Of a stretch of 64,000 nt of DNA, positions 61,836 to 64,000 are shown in pieces. Each line of letters opens with the position of its first letter. Within the stretch, counting starts at the first letter, position 1. The notes beneath the pieces are model-generated. The model was not told the DNA's origin, did no database searches, and saw nothing but the letters and a program-made list of their open reading frames with translations. A program made the translations under genes and the position numbers. This DNA is from Distichodus sexfasciatus (taxonomy: Eukaryota > Chordata > Actinopteri > Characiformes > Distichodontidae), in the NCBI GenBank assembly GCA_032718565.1, contig JAVGVS010000008.1, positions 5,886,327 to 5,950,326 on the forward strand. Reading direction: 5' to 3'.

Positions 61836-62000
61836 AGGGCTGTGCAAAAAAATCGATATATCGATATCATCGATATACTATATCATCTCTGTTGTTACAT
61901 TTTCAGTGAACTGTAGACTATCGCAATATATTGCAATATGTATAGTATATATCATGACATAATCATATTGTGACCCATTTATTGTAAACACTACTAAATA
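61836..62000. repeat. Palindrome-rich dispersed repeat fragment
   Basis: It starts GGGCTGTGCAAAAAAATCGA and runs through overlapping ATCGAT palindromes, then TATCGCAATATATTGCAATA. This style is seen in common fish non-autonomous DNA transposons. Family and borders are uncertain. Confidence 0.35.
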
Positions 62001-63127
62001 ATGTGGTTGTACAAAAGTCTTGTGTGTTTACTCAGCATTTATGTCATTATGTGCAGTTAAACGTCATGTGCTGATAGGAATGTGTGTGTATAGCTTTGTT
62101 TTAGCCATTAGTCATTTTGTCATAGCAGGGACATTAGCATGAACCTCACAGAAATGTTTAGTTTTGGAACATTTTTGTTGGCTCAATGCACTTATACCTG
62201 TATACCTATAAGAATTGTACTTAAATCTAGATAATTATGAGCTTGTGTATGACAGGGTAAGTGGCTGTGCACACCTTAGTTTCTTAATGGTTTTAGAGTC
62301 ACACACACACACACTCAGAGTCACAGGTAACACTCAGCTATGAAAGAATGTTTTAACTATTAGGGTGGACTGGAAAGGACGAGAGATCGCATGTTATTAA
62401 ATGAAAAAGCAGCCACACCCCACATTATTACTGTGATGTGTGCGTGTCTCAGTCTCCCTCAGCATGTTCTGCTGTGTCAGCTCGTGTTGGAGGTGCAGTT
62501 AAAAGGGGCTGGGGTATGTGTGGAATGCTTTTTATTCTCATTGTCTTTCTTTTTTTTCCCCCCTTGCTTCCCTTTTACATGACAACACTGCAGCCTCTCT
62601 GCCCCAACCACGCCAAAGGTCTGAGTGCCACAGTGTTCAGTTGCAGGTTTACATAGTCAAAATGTGCGTTATGTAACCAACCAGGCCTCTGCCTGTTGGC
62701 ACTGAGCAACCATTGTGTTCGTGTGAGTGTGCGTGTGTGAAAGAGAAAGAATTTTGTTTCTGTGTTATTCAGTTGCTCTGTGGGAATTCTCATTTCTCAG
62801 GTTAGACCAGACTGGTCTGGGGTTCAGATATTTGTGTGTTTGTGTGATGAGACAGACTGAGATGTCACGGATCATTTCATTACTTCTGAAGACATTGGCA
62901 CTTTTCAACTGAGCTGCAAAGTCAGGACATTGCCCTGAGAACGCTGACTTTTAATTAGTACCTTCTTAAAGATTCATATTTAGCATTACACTATGTTTAT
63001 GGTTAGATTTGGATGTGATTTTGGAAATAACAAATGGCAGTGAAGTCTATCAATGTAGTCCTGATATTCCATGTAAATGTGTGTTTTATGTTACAGGCTG
63101 GTATAAAATGAGAAGGTTTTAACTGTG

Positions 63128-63778
63128 GATGCACTGATCCAACCTTTTCAGTTTCAATATCAATGTCGATACTTGGTTACCACTGAGGTACTCATACCGT
63201 CCCCAAGCACTGTTCCCCGGGCGCTGCCCTTGTTAGCTGCTCCTTCAGGGATGGGTCAAATTCAGAGGTCACATTTCGTGCACTGAGTGCTGTGCCGTAG
63301 TGTGTTCACAATGACAAATAATCCCTCACTTTAAAAAGAGTACCATTCCGATACCAGTTTTTAATAAATAAGTTGTGTATTTCTCTGTGAGGTGGACACT
63401 GAGATTATTCTGTTATGCGAAAGGAAATACATGACCTCAATAAATAAAACAATGTAATAATTACACACCCATATATATATACAAATTATTTATTTGTTTA
63501 AACACAGTTCTGTAATTTGACGTCCCGTAATACTGCAGTGCTAAAACTATCAGGAACACAGAGATTGTGAGCGAGAGCTGGTGTTGTTAAGGAAATTAAA
63601 CTGTATAATTGTGTGATTTGCTCATTGTCATATCGATATGCACTAATTAGTGCGACTGTTGAACGATAAACCAGCTATACCGCAGTGCCATCTCTGACGC
63701 ATAATACGTAAACATAAAGTGTTCATAAACATAGAGTTCTTGGACCGATATCTGATCCACATATTGGATCGGTGCATC
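63128..63778. mobile_element. hAT-like non-autonomous DNA transposon
   Basis: The left end reads GATGCACTGATCC (63128-63140) and the right end GGATCGGTGCATC (63766-63778), inverted repeats differing at one base. GATACC and GATATCTGATCC words near both ends are typical of a fish hAT family. No transposase frame is present. A clear 8-base target duplication is not seen. The element is interrupted by a SINE at 63181-63330. Confidence 0.65.
63181..63330 (+). mobile_element. 5'-truncated SINE, family B, inside the hAT-like element
   Basis: It begins in mid-body (GAGGTACTCATACCGTCCCC) and continues with CCAAGCACTGTTCCCCGGGC, GGTCAAATTCAGAGGTCACA and the tail AATGACAAATAATCCCTCAC. These are the same blocks as at 34071-34308 and 41308-41540, without the tRNA head. 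Its insertion postdates the hAT-like element. Confidence 0.75.
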
Positions 63779-64000
63779 TCTTTTAGCCACCTGAAAGATC
63801 AGAATTACACTGTTGAAGCAAACGTTTTGAACATTTCACATGCTGTGTGTAGTTAGTAGTTGCTTTGCTCCTGCTGACTGTACAGTTTGTTTTCTCGTTT
63901 GTCCCAAGCGTCTCATCACATTCCTGCATCCGGTGTTTGTTATTTCTGCATGACCCCGTTGTCATGGGGATATTCCGGGTCCCTCTAGAGCGCATTGCGC

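Larger units (their letters stand above)
57043..64000 (+). other. tuft1: tuft1 intron 1 (incomplete)
   Basis: No second exon was recognised. Contents seen: GT-rich runs near 59720-59741 and 61060-61110, CA runs near 61240 and 62295-62310, a repeat with ATCGATATATCGATATCATC words near 61836-62000, and the hAT-like element at 63128-63778 with a SINE inside. The rest is AT-rich and unremarkable by eye. Confidence 0.55.

Overview
The window is vertebrate nuclear DNA, most likely from a ray-finned fish. It is AT-rich and has small exons separated by long introns with GT..AG borders. CpG-rich patches mark promoters. Microsatellites are abundant, and there are tRNA-derived SINEs, non-LTR retrotransposon pieces and Tc1/mariner and hAT-like remnants of the kinds typical of teleosts. 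There is no sign of operons, prokaryotic genes, CRISPR arrays or plasmid functions. The exact order or species cannot be read from the sequence alone.

Three genes can be named and a fourth is seen only as its first exon. (1) At 10754-10799 on the minus strand lies a signal-peptide first exon in a CpG-rich patch; its identity is unknown. (2) she, the SHB-family SH2 adaptor, is on the minus strand at 16110-20803. Six coding exons were joined by hand into one open frame of 449 codons plus stop. (3) cgn, cingulin of tight junctions, is on the plus strand. It has a non-coding first exon ending at 23437 and twenty coding exons from 31628 to 46554, giving 1192 codons plus stop in one open frame. (4) The first coding exon of tuft1 (tuftelin 1) is at 56986-57042 on the plus strand; the rest of that gene lies past the right edge.

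Layout: 1-10.7 kb has no recognisable exon, only repeats. 10.4-11.3 kb is the CpG-rich patch of the minus-strand gene. 11.3-16 kb is non-coding and rich in CT/GA tracts. 16.1-21.5 kb is she with its promoter. 21.5-23.0 kb is a compound microsatellite and spacer. 23.05-46.6 kb is cgn. 46.6-56.6 kb is a repeat-laden intergenic stretch, with a terminal-inverted-repeat element carrying a 54-bp minisatellite and a nested pair of dead LINEs. 56.6-57.05 kb is the tuft1 promoter and exon 1, and the remainder is tuft1 intron 1.

she and cgn are divergent, with their promoters about 2 kb apart, while cgn and tuft1 are in tandem. The cgn-tuft1 neighbourhood is the same as in human 1q21. The most informative oddities are a probable GC-AG intron in cgn beside a Tc1/mariner remnant, a datable nested LINE insertion with a perfect 10-bp target duplication, and an ETS/FOX-like site cluster in a GC-rich island inside a she intron. 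No wholly new biological system was found; the window is mainly ordinary vertebrate gene space with interesting repeat archaeology.
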